Assembly: GCA_033032175.1 (NCBI GenBank)
Contig: CM065323.1
Coordinates: 2,852,001-2,916,000, forward strand
Origin: Saturnia japonica
Lineage: Eukaryota; Arthropoda; Insecta; Lepidoptera; Saturniidae
Direction of reading: 5' to 3'
DNA: 64,000 nucleotides
Shown here one piece after another: positions 12,205 through 25,063 of the stretch (positions within the stretch are counted from its first letter, which is position 1; the number at the start of each line of letters is the position of its first letter). The position numbers were made by a program, and so were the translations under genes. A model generated the notes under the pieces. The model did no database searches and was not told where the DNA came from. It saw only the letters and a list, made by a program, of their open reading frames with translations.

Positions 12205-12440
12205 TGAGAGGTTGTGGCGGGATCTTGAACCGCCATGTTGTAGTTAATACTTCAATTAATTAACTTAGGTTCTTTGACCCTATATTATGTAACATCGGTA
12301 GCATTTTCCGTGATATAGTTTGGTTATTGTGCATACGTGAAGTGGATTATAAATATAAACTGGAAACATGCATTTTGAATTGCCACGAAAACTCTCTAGA
12401 TAATTCAAACAACGGAGTCACCATCGTATTACACGCCACT
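12205..12440 (+). repeat. Repeat family RF-A, copy lacking the 3' end
   Basis: It aligns with 5450-5690: TGGCGGGAT, AACTTAGG, CTATATTATGTAA, GTGATATAGTTTGGT and GTGAAGTGGATTATAAATAT are all shared in order. The GAA-tailed end is missing. Confidence 0.7.
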
Positions 12441-14069
12441 TTGAATATTAGAAAATACAACGAAGTCTCCACATGCTAATGAAATACGGTACGGTCTGAA
12501 TCAAACTTTACTGTCCGTATAAATAATATTTAGATGTACTATGAAATGGCTCAATATCCGCCATATATTTATATCCGATGAAAATAACTATAATCGTTCA
12601 AGGAAATTGGCCGCTACTCTTTTTTTGCCGCTCGCGATCCGCATACCTAGTGAAGTAGTAATCTGAAAATACAAAGATGTTGAATGATGAATGATACAGC
12701 CATTACGCTTTTATAAATCTAGATTAGAATATATATAACATAATATAATAAATTTTATAATACGTATATGAAAGCTAAGGTTAACTTTAACTTAAGACGT
12801 TCCCTGTCCAGAGCACAAATGTGCTAGAATATCTATACGTCTGAATTTTAAACCAGTAAACGAAGATCAATCAGTAGGAAAAACTTTGAAGAAGGATGAA
12901 TTAAAAAAAAATGTTGTATGTGTTGATACCACCGTGAACGCAATTTGTATGAAACATGTTCGAAAGTTGCGGCATCTGCACAACCAAAAGTAACAACTTG
13001 ATGTCGGAAGTGCAAGAAAGTCTTTTAGTTGACATTTTTTAACACTTTAAACTTTTTTTAATGATATTTTATAATGATAGTGATAAAAGAAATTTTTTAA
13101 ATAATGTTTAGTTTATTTTTCCTTAAATAGTGTTTAAGTACAAGAGAGTTTCCTTTTGTCAACGGGTTCCTAGTTTTTCTACATTCTGGTTTAAACGTTC
13201 AGAATATCAATGGACGTTTACGGAATTAACTTTTTGACTCCAAATAGAGTCCTGTACACGGAACGTGTTAAGGCAAATTGTCAAATTCAAAAATAAAATC
13301 AAAATAATGTCGAAATGAAACTATAATAGTAAAAGCGGAAGTTATAATTACGTTTCTCTAGTAAATTGATACATTGAAACACCTACTATAAAATTAGAAT
13401 TATTTTGTTCCATAATTTTCTCTTCTACTCCGTGACATATTTTTACTCGTACGGTCATTTTATTTCACAATTTTTCTATTCTTTTCAACTCTGTTAAAGT
13501 ACTTTTAGGAAATTTATTTTGTAAAATTGTCCTTGTACGATTACGACGACGTTCTTTTCTATAGAAAAATGTAATTTAAAATGAGAAGTAATAACATTTG
13601 CTGTACTTATAATTAAAGAAGCCGTTTCCAGCAAAGCGTACTAAACAGCGCTACGAATCCGAACGAGTTGGTAAGAAGCAAAAATCTATTTATCAAAGTA
13701 TCGGCCTGCATCCAGGATCCCATTTCTCAAACAAGATTAATTACTGCGATACGACAAAAGTGAAAGCCGCATATTTACGGTTCCGGCTCGAGGGCCGGCC
13801 CAGGGCTTACTTTAAAGATTTTTATATCTATGGGTTAACGAGTGCGCTCGTGGCGACCTCTGTCTGACTATTACCGAGACTCTAATCAGTGACCCGTGAT
13901 ATACGAACTCAATTCTTATTTCTATCTTTTACTTAGTTAATGGCAATGTGTGTATATTTATAAACATTAGGTTATATGCTAGTAAGAGAAACCTGATAAA
14001 AGTATGTTTTCTACGACCGGCCTTAATTTAAAAATTTTGGAAGTGTAACTAAATTTTAATTAAATTAAG
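12441..14069. other. AT-rich stretch, nothing recognised
   Basis: A short GC-richer patch with GGCTCGAGGGCCGGCCC lies near 13,786. I could not identify a gene, RNA or repeat. Confidence 0.45.
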
Positions 14070-14515
14070 ACTAGCTTTACTTGCGTGAACTACAGTATGC
14101 CGTCGATTGCGCACACGCGTAAATCGTCGTACTCCCACTCCCGGTTATTTTAAAAACAATAATGCTTATTGTGGGTGATCCTTACAAGATATACTATATT
14201 ACTGAGTTTTCTCTAGGTTTTTTTTTTTATAACTACAATTATGTTCGACATGAATTAAATAATTCTCTTTTGGTTTACTCAACTTAAGCCATTTAAACGC
14301 CCTAAAACCGTCGTTATTCCGAATTAATTTTTGTTTATACGGAACCCTAATTCTTTTTCTAATATCCGGAGATTACCCGTAAAGAATAGACACAGAAAAA
14401 AAAGTACAAAATTGGTTGCTTATTAAAAATACTTTTATATGCATAAGCTGTTATTTTGACATTACAAACAGACACTTCAATTTTATTTATTTGTACCTAT
14501 AGATTACTTTTATCG
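14070..14515 (+). repeat. Repeat family RF-C, copy 1
   Basis: It aligns with 16,460-16,830: an ACTACANTATGCCGTC block, then CGGTTATTTTAAA, then GCGGAACCC-like, then a GTTATTTTGNNATTACAAA block and a TTATTTGTA tail. The class is unknown. Confidence 0.6.
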
Positions 14516-14519
14516 AATC

Positions 14520-14770
14520 ACGGCTCATGGTGAGCACACTGTAATCAAATATATTATATATTATAATATATATATATATATATATACGGCGATTAACGTG
14601 AGATCTACAATCCATCGTCAGTTGTCGCTGTCATGCCGGCTTGATCAACTGTTTCTTCAAGTTGTGCTTGAAAGTCTCCATCTTGTAGAAAGGAGAACAG
14701 TTCCGCAGCTTCACAGTACGGCAATGATAACGCGTATCAAACCTCTTTGTTTGTGCCGAGATGGAGGTTG
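14520..14770 (+). repeat. Repeat family RF-B, copy 4, with an inserted TA microsatellite
   Basis: GGTGAGCACACTGTAATC at the left matches GATGAGCACACTGCAATCC at 39,590. Both continue with GTRAGATCTA, a TCGTCAG-to-GTCATG core and GTTTCTTC. A TA-rich microsatellite (14,549-14,586) expands the spacer here. Open frames on both strands are by-products. Confidence 0.65.
14549..14586. repeat. (TA)n microsatellite
   Basis: Imperfect TA repeat of about 38 bases inside an RF-B copy. Confidence 0.85.
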
Positions 14771-15837
14771 TCGGTTTAATATTTTCAAAAAATAAATAAG
14801 TAAATATATATAGTCCTTGTTCAAGTGACATAAAACACCAATCAGAGCGCATGACGTCATCGTTCAACGTCCGTCGAAACTCTTACAACATCATCTTGCT
14901 TTTAGATAAATCAAACATTCAGTCAATCAATCAACCAACCACCTCTTTGCATATTCAAAGACAATCGTTCTCAAGGAGTAAACTACAGTTGTGCCTCGGA
15001 ACTGACACGACACAAACTTTTTTTGTTTAGAAATGTACGGGATAGATGACGCTGTGCACGAGCTATTGCAGAAGGTTAGAACAATGCTTAGCGGGTCAAC
15101 TAGTGTTTATCGTAGTTAAAATAGTATTTTTCTTTTATTTATAATTGAAATCATTAACATTTTATAGTCCGTTTTTGTAATCTCCTTATCGTGCAGTTGG
15201 CTCGCTCAACTGCAACGAGTTCCAACTTTTTAAGTAATTGAGCGAAAGATTTAGGAAGTTAGGTTTTTACATCTATCTACGTATCTTCTTTCGTTTTTTA
15301 TTACATCTAGAATGTAATAAACACAATTTATTTCTACTATACTTATATAATATAATAAAGCGAAAAAGTTTTTCGCTGTTTAAGCGCTTTGATCTCTGGA
15401 ACTACCAGTTGGATTCGAGAAATGCTCGGGTCTATATCTGGCCCTCCGAAAAAATATTAACTATATTGAAGTATTATAAATCATCAATCACGAATTTCTT
15501 CTAAGTTATATGCAGGTGAAATCGCGGGGCACAGCTTGTGTTAAATAAGAAAAAAATCATTATTCTATGACAAGCGGTGCTCGCGACTTTGTTTTCGTTA
15601 TTATTGTTATAATTATTGGAGTTTAGTATCTTAAGAATCGATTTACATATAAGGTCCCCTGTATGAAGATTCATAAAAGCATTACGTTTTTAAACACATA
15701 TGCATACATCAGTCAGTACAGTAACAGTGACAGTCAATCGGTCGGTCATTGAGTCATCCAATCACCTCTTTACCTATTCCTTAATCAAAGTCAATTGTAC
15801 TTTTTAATCAAAGTTTTTTTTTATTATTTGATATAGT
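14771..15837. other. AT-rich stretch with an RF-G head
   Basis: The inverse of the RF-G head (GCGGGGCACAGCTTGTGTT) lies at 15,525-15,543. The 88-codon frame at 15,238-15,504 is lysine- and phenylalanine-rich, as expected of AT-rich random sequence. Confidence 0.45.
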
Positions 15838-16010
15838 TTTTACAGTTTGGTCACTATATTGCCTGGTGTCCAAGCCCGTCTAAGCCTTGGAACTAGTTCT
15901 AAAATATATCGAGAGTGAGTGAGCTATGGTTTTATCGCGATCTTTTCCTTTACCGAAATCCCTGGTTCATTGTAGAGATTCGAACTCATGCCGTCATTGG
16001 TTCACGTAAA
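15838..16010 (+). repeat. Repeat family RF-D, partial copy
   Basis: CTTTACCGAAATCCCTGGTT and TTGTAGAGATTCGAACTC follow the order seen at 3107-3150. The left part is poorly conserved. Confidence 0.4.
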
Positions 16011-16139
16011 ATTGCTTTGATGTTCAATGGGAATTTAATATCATCATTATTAAAATTGGGAATTTATCATTACTGATGGAAATGTATGAAAAAGCCTAAT
16101 GATATTTAATCAATTTGAATCAAATCAAATTAATTCGAA

Positions 16140-16325
16140 CAACTCTCCATTTTGTCGCCTCCAATGCAACTGTGTAGAGCATAGTCGTTGTCGTCATATA
16201 TTGTTTCACGTTCATGTTTACTGGTCCATTCCATAATGTCCTAGCATGAAGCTATGTAGCCTATAACTTTCCTATGGTCGAATAAATTTAACACGAGGTG
16301 AAACCGCGGGCACAGCTAGTTATTA
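16140..16325 (-). repeat. Repeat family RF-G, inverted copy
   Basis: The right edge GAAACCGCGGGCACAGCTAGT is the reverse complement of the RF-G head. The rest is diverged. Confidence 0.5.
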
Positions 16326-16459
16326 TCATTTAGAGGTAGTTTGTTTCTTTGTAAAAAGTAATCTCTGGATCTAACGATCATATCGTCGGAGGTCAATGGT
16401 AGAAAGCTATGTTCTCGCACTTCAGGCTATATTTTGTTGCCATTAAGTTTTATATTGTA

Positions 16460-16830
16460 ACTAGATTGCTCACGGGCTCTGCTCGGGTGGACTACATTAT
16501 GCCGTCAGTATTGTGGTGGACCCGCTTTCACTCGCTTAGGTCGCCCGTCGGTTATTTTAAAGATAAAAATATTTATTAATGTAATTGCGCGGAACCCCAA
16601 ATCGTTTTCTAAAATAAAAGTAACCTAATTTACTCATAATATTAGCTACGTGCCTGTGAAATTCACGTCAATATCGGTCAGACCGTTTCAGAAATTACCC
16701 GAAACAACAGACTGACAAAAATTATAAAAATGGTTTTTTTTTTTTTTTTGTTATGCATTTAGTAAAAAGATGTTATTTTGGTATTACAAATATATAATTT
16801 AACTTATTTGTATAGATTTTTAAATGTAAG
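16460..16830 (+). repeat. Repeat family RF-C, copy 2
   Basis: It is the homologue of 14,070-14,515 in the same orientation, 2.4 kb away, with a T16-19 run near 16,731-16,749. The TCGGTCAGACCGTTTCAGAA motif resembles the end of RTE/SINE repeats I recall from Lepidoptera. Confidence 0.6.
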
Positions 16831-17814
16831 AAGTGACGGGTAGATGCCAGTTACTTAAATTTATTATTAATTCCTTAAGAAACAACTTTCATTACAGAAC
16901 ACCATACTTGTCGCCGACTGTGACCCCGTTTAGTTGAACCAGCTGCAGTAAATTTCAATTTAGCGTTGCAAGAGAACTAATTATTTCATACGAGTTGAAA
17001 ATCATATCAACAATACCTCACAATCACGGCCAGCTGCGCTGGTTATGGTGGGGGTAGTAATATTAGAGTGTTGTAATGTAAATAGGGTGTAATGAATCAA
17101 AATCGGTATAATAATTCTATAAATAACAAAATAGCGTGTGCAAACAGAAGACCAGTAAAACAGAATCCCTACAATAAAATGTAATGTAGTACTGAATATT
17201 TTGATCTTGACTTCAGTCAACAAATAAAAATATAACAATAAATTTAGTCGGATAACGAATTGTTAGAGAAAAAACTCTGAAAACCTTAATATAAAAGGAA
17301 CAAAGTACCTTAACATATTTTTTCATACAAGATTAGATAAGACGTCCGCTCTCTACGAAAACTTGATGCGTAATGTATGTTATTTAGCACGACTCTTCCA
17401 TTTATTTATACCGCAATGCACTTGCCAATATTTTAATTCTACCGTCTCATCAAACACATCTGACAAATTAATTATCCACGCAAGATCATTTCAGACATCG
17501 TCAAACACGCAATATGAACGGTGGTTTCAAAGCCAGACATCTAATTGGTCCTTCGAGTCGGATAAAGTTAGTAAACAGTATGCACAATGCATGTTGCCTC
17601 TCGTCAACTTAAAGAAGACTTACCATGTCTAGGCGAGCTTAATATACACACTTGTTGCTTCAGGGAGCTAGCTCAGTTTCAATTAACTGTATTGCCACGC
17701 GGCTTGAATTCGTTACAAGGGGGACTATTTAAAACACTTTCGAGATTGAATAAGATTACATCAGATAAATTGTTACAGGTGGTAAAATTTGAGCTTTGTT
17801 TTTTCCCCATCAAA
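16831..17814. other. Unassigned stretch with two overlapping open frames
   Basis: Plus-strand frames at 17,363-17,632 (89 codons) and 17,587-17,820 (77 codons) overlap. Neither shows a motif, a plausible start context or a match elsewhere in the window. I do not call them genes. Confidence 0.4.
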
Positions 17815-17933
17815 GTTTAAAACCGGTTTGAAATATACCGGTTAATAAAAGCTTTTATCGGTTTGAAGTAAAGCATTCACGATCGAAACCGAATCGGACC
17901 GAACCGAAACGAATAAACCGGTTTATTTTAAAC
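17815..17933. repeat. Small foldback repeat with AACCGGTT motifs
   Basis: The left edge GTTTAAAACCGGTTT (17,815-17,829) and right edge AAACCGGTTTATTTTAAAC (17,915-17,933) are inverted versions of each other. A perfect 14-base palindrome, ATAAAAGCTTTTAT, lies just inside at about 17,844-17,857. The interior carries several further CCGAA/CGGTT units. A tiny MITE-like element is the likeliest reading. Confidence 0.5.
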
Positions 17934-18344
17934 ACGAGCCGACCTATTTCGTAATATAGTCAAGCATCATATCATATAAAGTAAAATCACAAAGTATAAA
18001 CCATCAAAGAACCTTAATCATTAATATATTTTTATTTATCTCTTGAAATATTAACGGATTTTCAAGTTTTGTTTTGCGAGTGCTAAAATTGTATCGTTTA
18101 ATATTTCAAAAATAGGTACCCCATTTAAAATTTGTTTATAAACAAAAAATTTAAATTAAGTGAAGAATTTACTACTCAAACACGATTCTAGTAAAATGAT
18201 AAATATATTGAAGAGCAATGAAATCGGCATGTCGTGTAACAAAAATGGCGACTATTGCGTTGTACATTTTAAATCACTTATTGAAATTTTAACATACGGC
18301 CTTTGCATTAATCATTTGTACCTTATACGTATTTTAATTTATTA

Positions 18345-18515
18345 CCCGACTGCGAAAAAGGTGGGTTGTGTTTTTCGAGTGTAGATTTGTATGTACGTCT
18401 ATTTCTTAGGCGCGCTCTGTAGCCTAATGGATTGATTGGTTTTAGCATACGAAGTGTCGTTAGATTCATCTCAATTGTGTGAGTAACTTATATGCTGTAT
18501 AATATTTAAGTACGA
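18345..18515 (+). repeat. Repeat family RF-E, copy 2
   Basis: TACCCGACTGCGAAAAAGG, TATGTACGTCTATTTCTT, GTAGCCTAATGG and GTGTCGTTAGATTC follow the family order (see 8070-8225). Confidence 0.75.
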
Positions 18516-20044
18516 CGTCAGGGAATTAAATAAAAAGCAAAAATAGAAAAATTTTTTTTATTATTTAGTCAAGTTTTTTTTTGCAGTCGTGTTTATGTTT
18601 CCTTTTTAATAATTTAGTTTGTTATCAAAATACTCTGTGAATGTTCTTTTATGATTGGCGCATTAGCATTAGCAGCTAAATCAGACATTATCGTTCGGAG
18701 CGTCAACCGATCACATCTCTAGATATTTTGTAACTATACTCGGAATTTAACTCAGTTGATAACTATAAAGATTACATCATAAACGATGATGTCATACGAT
18801 GATTATCGCGTTGATATTTTCCTGATAATTATATACTCTAACTATACAATATATATAATTATAAATTGTATCGCATATAATATTATTATGTCGTATGATA
18901 CCATAATAAACGCAAAACAGAATAACGAGACTGTCAAGTTTGGACCAAGTTAAATGGCAAACTGCAGCTTCGAGATGCAAGCTCATGGCTGGTTAAGTAA
19001 TTATATTTGTATTTAGTAATATCAGTTTACTTTGAGAAATTCAATTAATTATAGAGCCACTATAAATTTTAAATTACAATAGAAGTTTCAATTCATTTTT
19101 CTGACTTCCATTTTACCTAGTTAGATAAAAAAAACTAATAGTATTTTGAAATATCGGCTTAAAAGACTAACTGCCTACTGCAAATTATATTTAACGAGTA
19201 TTTTTAAAATCAAAACATCCAAACAAGAATTTAAATCCAGACATTTGTAAATTGTCACTTCATTCGAGCTGACGCAATACGACAAAACGGCTGACTAAAC
19301 ACGACTGCCAAAGCCGAGGACCGGCTGCCAAATGCCTAAGCCTTAATAAGAGCTACTCAGTCAGCCTTTTTAAAACGTACCAGCCTATAGAAAATCCGTA
19401 CTAAAAAGATTTAGCATATTATTTTCTCTTCGGTCACTAAAGCAGAATATTTACATAAAAATTACAGAGATATTTGGCCATTAATAGATGAACTTATTTT
19501 TTAATCGATTTAAAAAAAAGACGGAGGTTACTTAATTCGAATGTATTTTTAACACGTTTTTTTTAATGGATGTTCAGCCGTAAATTCTTTGTTTTTAAAT
19601 CGAATTGGACGATTCTTTTTTCTTTGATGATCTTTAATATTATTATTATTTTTAATTGTCTTGTTTTTTTGTTTAATCATAACGGGGTCCCATTTTAATT
19701 ACATTGGCATGGGACTTTCAACTTCGAAGATATACCAGAAAACTCCTCAAAATACAATGATTTTGAAAGAGCTTATCAACCATGAAAACTTTTTTGTTAA
19801 GATTTTCATATCGTACTATTACATTGACCTATAAACGTTTTATATGGACAGACTTCAAGTCTAAAAATAAACGAACATACATTAAGCAGAGTATACAATT
19901 AATCCTACATTAAAAAGTGTCCCAGTTTAACACGCTTCTCGGCTGAACATTTCTCATAAAAGTCTGCATAAACAAAATTAATTTTGCCAGGAACATAAGA
20001 GCCTGTTCACAAGACGCGCGGTTTGTCGCTACGATTAAAATTCT
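18516..20044. other. AT-rich stretch, nothing recognised
   Basis: Only short AT-rich open frames. No supported element. Confidence 0.5.
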
Positions 20045-20250
20045 AATAGAACTCGCTATGCCCCACGGTTTCACCCGTGATAAATATATTCTTTTGGGAC
20101 TTTCCGAACTTGACTGGTTTGACGTTCCTAGTAACTGCCTGCTCTTTATGATCGCAGCGTGATGTTATATTGCCTATAACATTTCTCAATAAATAATCCA
20201 TAAAGTGCAAAAAAAACTCCAATCTGACTGAGGTTCCAGAAATCAGCGCG
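20045..20250 (+). repeat. Repeat family RF-G, copy 2
   Basis: GCTATGCCCCACGGTTTCAC at the head and GATGTTATATTGCCTATAAC inside align with 4147-4360. Confidence 0.65.
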
Positions 20251-21224
20251 TTGAAAAAAAATCTTTTAGCTATACAATATTAATTTAAATCTTCTGATAA
20301 ATTATATCATGACAATATTAACTGTATCTCAAGCCAGGTAGTGCAACGTCTTGAGGAAGGTGGCCGGATGTGACTAGATGCGGATAACCAGGGATGTGAT
20401 ACTGTGGCAACTTGGAAGATGCATATGTTACGTAAGGTAAGTTTAGTTATGGTTTACTCATAAAGTTAATTTTTGTTTCTCAATCACAATCCTTACTTAC
20501 TTACTGTGTTAAAAATATTATGTCTAAGAAGTTTGTAATTGTAGTATGTATTTTTGTGTATATAAATATACTTACCACTAGCATTTAATAGGCAGTAATA
20601 GGTTTAGCCTTTTTTATAATAATTATTATAGCTTGTCAGTTGAGGGATAACATATACTGTCTCTCTGCAAAATTTCATGAAAATTGGTCCAGCCACTTTT
20701 TAGTTAAATCGTACACTCAAAGAGACAGACAATAATAGGTATAAAGGTTTTATTCGTTATCAGTCTCCTGTAACAAACGTCTATCAGGAAATTTAACAAA
20801 CAGAAGTAATAATAATATAGATAAAAATAAAAAACAAAAATAAAATGCCTCGTTTATCAAAATTCATATCTATTTCATACGGTAACAGAGCTGTAGTTTA
20901 CATGAAAATAAATAGCAGCGATACAAAAAGGCATTGTGTTGGGTCGTTTACATTGAGTACCTGAACCGCGTCAGGGAACATCTTGACAAGGGTCCGTGAG
21001 AGGTGTACGACGGTGATGCGAACAATACCAATCCCTTCTCTAAGCCCTATGGTATTAGTCGAGGAATTTATAATTTTCCACCAGCTTACATAATAATAAA
21101 CATGTTAGTGATACCTGCTGATATAATTGTTTAATTTTTTAACTTCAAAATGGAGTTTAACTTTTTATTTATTTAAGAGCTGATAGCTGCATTGGCTAAT
21201 TAATATTATTGAAACAATTCTGGC
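20251..21224. other. AT-rich stretch with a possible RTE/SINE tail
   Basis: AAATTTCATGAAAATTGGTC at about 20,679 is a motif I remember from RTE-type repeat 3' ends in insects; a similar one lies at 31,590. Nothing else is supported. Confidence 0.35.
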
Positions 21225-21405
21225 TCAGTTGTTGATCGACTTGAATTCGAATCCCTACAATAAGCATGAGCTGGTGAAGAAAAACATCTTGATGAATTCA
21301 TAGTATGGTGTAAGACTTTTTCTAATACCCGCCTGGCTAGCTATAGGTGAGTTCCAACACCTCCACTTGAGAGCCAGACTTCCCATTACGATAGCGAGTT
21401 ACCAT
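21225..21405 (-). repeat. Repeat family RF-D, inverted copy
   Basis: The reverse complement matches 2925-3190 over most of its length, including CTCTCAAGTGNAG, CCAGGCGGGTATTAGAAAAA and TTATTGTAGGGATTCGAA. Confidence 0.65.
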
Positions 21406-22394
21406 TAAAAAAAAACTTGATGACATCATGTGAGATTGTGGGCAAACGTTAAAACGTACAACGAATAAAAAAAATTTTTTTTTCCTGTCATGACGTTGCT
21501 TTAAATTCTAAAATGAGTCTATTAGATGTAACGAAATTATTTTAAAGAAATGATAAATTTTTAACCAGCAAAAAGTTACTTTAAGAACTATCTACGGACA
21601 TTCACAAGGTTTTAAAGTACTTTGTGATATTGTAAAATTCTTTATTGAACTCTTAATAATGGATTCGAAATGAATGGTTTGCAAGTTTGCCGATTGTTGC
21701 TAACTCCTTATTCAGGGGTATTCATCCGTTAGTCACAATGGCGTAGTAATGAATGTACATCAGCTTGAAGACCGATTCGATCGAGTAATGTTTTCACGCC
21801 TTTTTATACGGCACGCTACTCACGTTGCGACAGCATTAATTTAATCCCGAAAAAAAACCTAACTTTTCATATAATGCATGAATTTCAAGAAATGAGTGGA
21901 TGGATGACCTTCAAGTCTCAGGTCTTGAATTATTTTGTGGTATTACGAAAAGATTAGTTCGATTGAGCTTAAGGAAGAAAGTATGAAAATATAATGGTCC
22001 AGTAGAAATTGTATCTCTTCGTTCCATAATATGTGGAATTATATTGCCAGATAGCATGAAACAGGAATGAAGAGGTAATAAGAATGGCTGGACTAGAAGA
22101 GAATAAAGATATTATACTTCGTTGATTCAGAAAATTAAAAATAAGTTATATTATATTGGAAATCGTAGCTGGGGTCGACTGAAACTAATTTATGAGTATC
22201 AATTATGAAAATGACTGATCGTAGAAAAAGTGTGAAGCGGTTGGAATTTATATGGCTATGTGAAGATATTAATGAATCTTGGGTGTATGTATATGTTGTT
22301 AGTTACCATCGTCACTTAAAATCACGTAAGATTGTGATTACCTGTTTGGTCTGGAAAGAATATAAAAAAGATTATGTAAGCTAAGTATTACGTT
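21406..22394. other. AT-rich stretch, nothing recognised
   Basis: No gene or repeat could be supported. Confidence 0.5.
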
Positions 22395-22570
22395 TAACAG
22401 GCCTCGTGACACAGTTATGGTAAGCCAAGTAGTTTGAGTCAAGAGCTCACAGATTCGATTTTTGCGCATGGCTGACATTTGTGTGATAAACATAATAAAA
22501 TTTACAGTTGTATGTCTGGATGTTACCATATACCATATTACAAGCCATGCTTACTCTGGACCAAAATGAC
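22395..22570 (+). mobile_element. Degraded tRNA-derived SINE
   Basis: The order matches the SINE at 26,755-26,945: a box B-like AGATTCGAT, then TGCGCA, a GACATTTGTGTGATAAACAT block and TGTATGTCTGGATGTT. The box A region is eroded. The overlapping short open frames are by-products. Confidence 0.5.
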
Positions 22571-22914
22571 CGTATGTGAAATTGTGTCAAGAACACAGAC
22601 AATTTTTTATGTTATACCATCTAATTATAATCCCACTCCATCAATTGATCCAAAAGCTATTTATATTATAGTAATTAAATTGCCAATTCAATGCCGAGCT
22701 TTACTCATTTTTTCCATTTCTTAAGCGGCGATAACGCACTGTAAACGTCTGCTATAGAAGCTTCGTTAATGTATGGTGACGAATTCAAAAGTTCTTCGTA
22801 CTTATTCAGTGTAACTTAGTTTTGGAATAAAAATACATTGAAATGTTAAGTTTATGAAAATATTGTTAGAATCGAATAACATTTGTATTGTGTGCACAAT
22901 CTTCTATTATCAAT
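22571..22914. other. AT-rich linker
   Basis: Nothing recognised. Confidence 0.5.
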
Positions 22915-23125
22915 GTGAGCAAACTTGATGTAATGGCAACAACAAAGGTGATACAGATATCATCGGCAGTCGTCGATGTCATGCTGGGTTGCTGAAATGC
23001 CTCTTCCCTCCTCGTTTGAAAGACTTAATATCGTAGGAAAGGGTACACATTTCACATCTGCACTGTACGGTTAAGGTAAAAATTTGCGAACTTCTTTCTT
23101 CATGCCGTGATAGACTGATTCTAAC
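22915..23125 (+). repeat. Repeat family RF-B, copy 5
   Basis: The core ATCGGCAGTCGTCGATGTCA and GCTGGGTTGC, followed by CTTCCCTCC and a TCACATCTGCACTGTACGG block, align with 35,085-35,315 and 57,700-57,930. Confidence 0.6.
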
Positions 23126-23224
23126 ATGTATCTATGGCTAAGTAAACCAGCCCGCGTAGTTCTGTAGTGGAAGGGAGATGATGGGATAATGTTAACCATT
23201 CTTCAGAACATTAATACATACATA

Positions 23225-23345
23225 TTTAAATAACGTCTATTTCCCAAAGAGGTAGGCAGAGACCATGTCCTTCCACTTGATACGATCCTGGCTTACATAC
23301 ATCTTTCGCTTCTTCAACATTTATCAGTCTTTTCATGTTTACTCG
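23225..23345 (-). mobile_element. RTE-type LINE 3' end relic
   Basis: On the minus strand it reads a conceptual peptide QDRIKWKDMVSAY followed by a stop, a C-terminal motif I associate with lepidopteran RTE-type repeats. The plus-strand form (GAGGTAGGCAGAGACCA, CTTGATACGATCCTGG) is a widespread repeat signature. Only the tail end is recognisable. Confidence 0.45.
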
Positions 23346-23524
23346 TCAGTTTAGAGTACTCTTGACCTGACCTTTCTTCTGAATGGCTTCTTCTTCTAGG
23401 ATTTTCTCTTCGAACGTTCCCATTGATGCTCGTTATATAAATTTGTCTAGTCATTCTTCTTTAATTTCATCCTCTCTATATTAATACGGATGATAAAACA
23501 CGATTAGCGCGGCAATATCTCTTT

Positions 23525-23790
23525 GCAGCTGAATTGGTTCTAAATTCTTAGTTACGTCTGTATCATTCACAATGCGAAGAGGCCGTCGCTGTAAACTGTC
23601 TAGGACATCGAGGAGGTAATGGGTGAAACCCTTTCGGAGATGCAAACAATACTCCATGCATGGTCAAACTTAAGCCTTATAAAGAAGGTATTAATAGTTA
23701 GCCGGGCGTGAAAATCGTCGGACTCTGATCAAAATGCCCAGTCTTCTGTCAGTGTTTTGATGTATATACTTATTAATCTAGAAGAACGTC
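23525..23790 (-). pseudogene. Non-LTR reverse transcriptase C-terminal fragment (decayed)
   Basis: The minus-strand translation reads GILIRVRRFSRPANY, stop, YLLYKA, stop, PCMEYCLHL, stop, and then LDVLDSLQRRPLRIVND and IQLQRDIAALIVFYHPY. This order (RxRRY, LLYKAQVRPxMEYCSHL, DxxQRRAxRI, LRRDVAxLxxFYR) is the thumb or post-RT part of non-LTR retrotransposon ORF2 proteins. At least three stops and missing flanks show a dead fragment. The relic just downstream (23,225-23,345) may or may not belong to the same insertion. Confidence 0.6.
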
Positions 23791-25060
23791 ATCATCATCT
23801 GAGACTCTACAGCCACGGGTGAAACTTAGTCTGTTTCAGTATATCCCCCAGACTGGTCTATTTGTTGTTTTCTCTTTCCAGCTCTTCTCACCAATTGTTT
23901 TGAAATCATTATGAACGCCATCCAGTCATCTAGGTTTTGGTATGGCTCAATTTCTACGTTCATCAGGGTTTCCTGATTCTTTAGGTATCCTTTCATCTTT
24001 AAGATGTATCCTATCTGGACTGGTTTAAATATTTTCATCTATACCCATAATACTGTGCTACAATATTTATCTTCATTGAACTCACATGGATTTAAATCGA
24101 TAGCACCAGACCAATAACATCTGCTAAGCGCTCTTCCCCGATTTATACGGATATGTTATACGACTTACTTACTTAGTGCGCGATTTTCATTCATTATCTA
24201 AAGATACCCAACTAATTGTAGTTCTAAGGTTTGTCAGTTAATATCCCAGGCATCTGATTCAGCTTCAACTACAAACATTTCTAAACGACAAACGAGGAAT
24301 TCAGTATAACCGTTAACTGAATCACCTAACACGCACTAAACAACGTCATTTATTTTAATGTATCTGTTTTGGGATCAACTAGTTTGTATATTACTAACTA
24401 ATGATTGATGGTAACCACTGTCAATAGATCTTTATTTCTCAGCGATTACGTTGTTTATAGTGCTTTTGTGACTTTCTTAACGTCAAGTTAGATCAGTTAT
24501 TTTGCAAGCGAATTCTATGAATACCCCTTTGGCTTGCCAAATAGACCTTTCATATAATTCTAAGCGATAATTCTTTTTTGGCCAATCCCAAATGAAATCC
24601 GTGATTATTCCACATAAATATCTAAATATAAATATTTAGATTAGATAGATTAAACTACCCTAAAATATATAGAACAACGGACATATATGACATTTACTTT
24701 CATAAAATTAGTGATGTAAGAAAGATCGCATAGTGAAGAAACGTTCCTGTAACGAAAGTGCTTTCTCTTGTAACAGATTGTCCTGAAAAACTTCCCATTC
24801 ACCAAACTTAGCTCACAATAGATCTATTCAATGGCTCGCCAAGTTTTTTTGTAAGCGGCTGCCTGCTAATTAAGGGAAAACTTTGTTGTTTACGATTTCT
24901 TTTGTTCTTATGATATCGATGAGAAACTTCTAAAATTTGAATGGATCATTAGCGCCGTTGTTAAAGCATGTTGTGTGATAAGAGTTACATGATCTATTCC
25001 TGGTCGAACACCAAGATAATGATAATCGAATCTTTTTAGAAAACTTTTTCAATATTTTGC
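23791..25060. other. Unassigned stretch with one short minus-strand open frame
   Basis: Minus 23,826-24,038 encodes 70 codons with a lysine-rich, helical-looking composition (MKGYLKNQE, NLDDWMAFIM). It resembles gag-like text faintly, but no diagnostic motif is present. The remainder is AT-rich. Confidence 0.35.
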
Positions 25061-25063
25061 TAC

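Noticed and set aside
17363..17820. A small gene formed by two overlapping open frames
   Set aside because: No recognisable motif, no splice or promoter context, and composition like the surrounding sequence.
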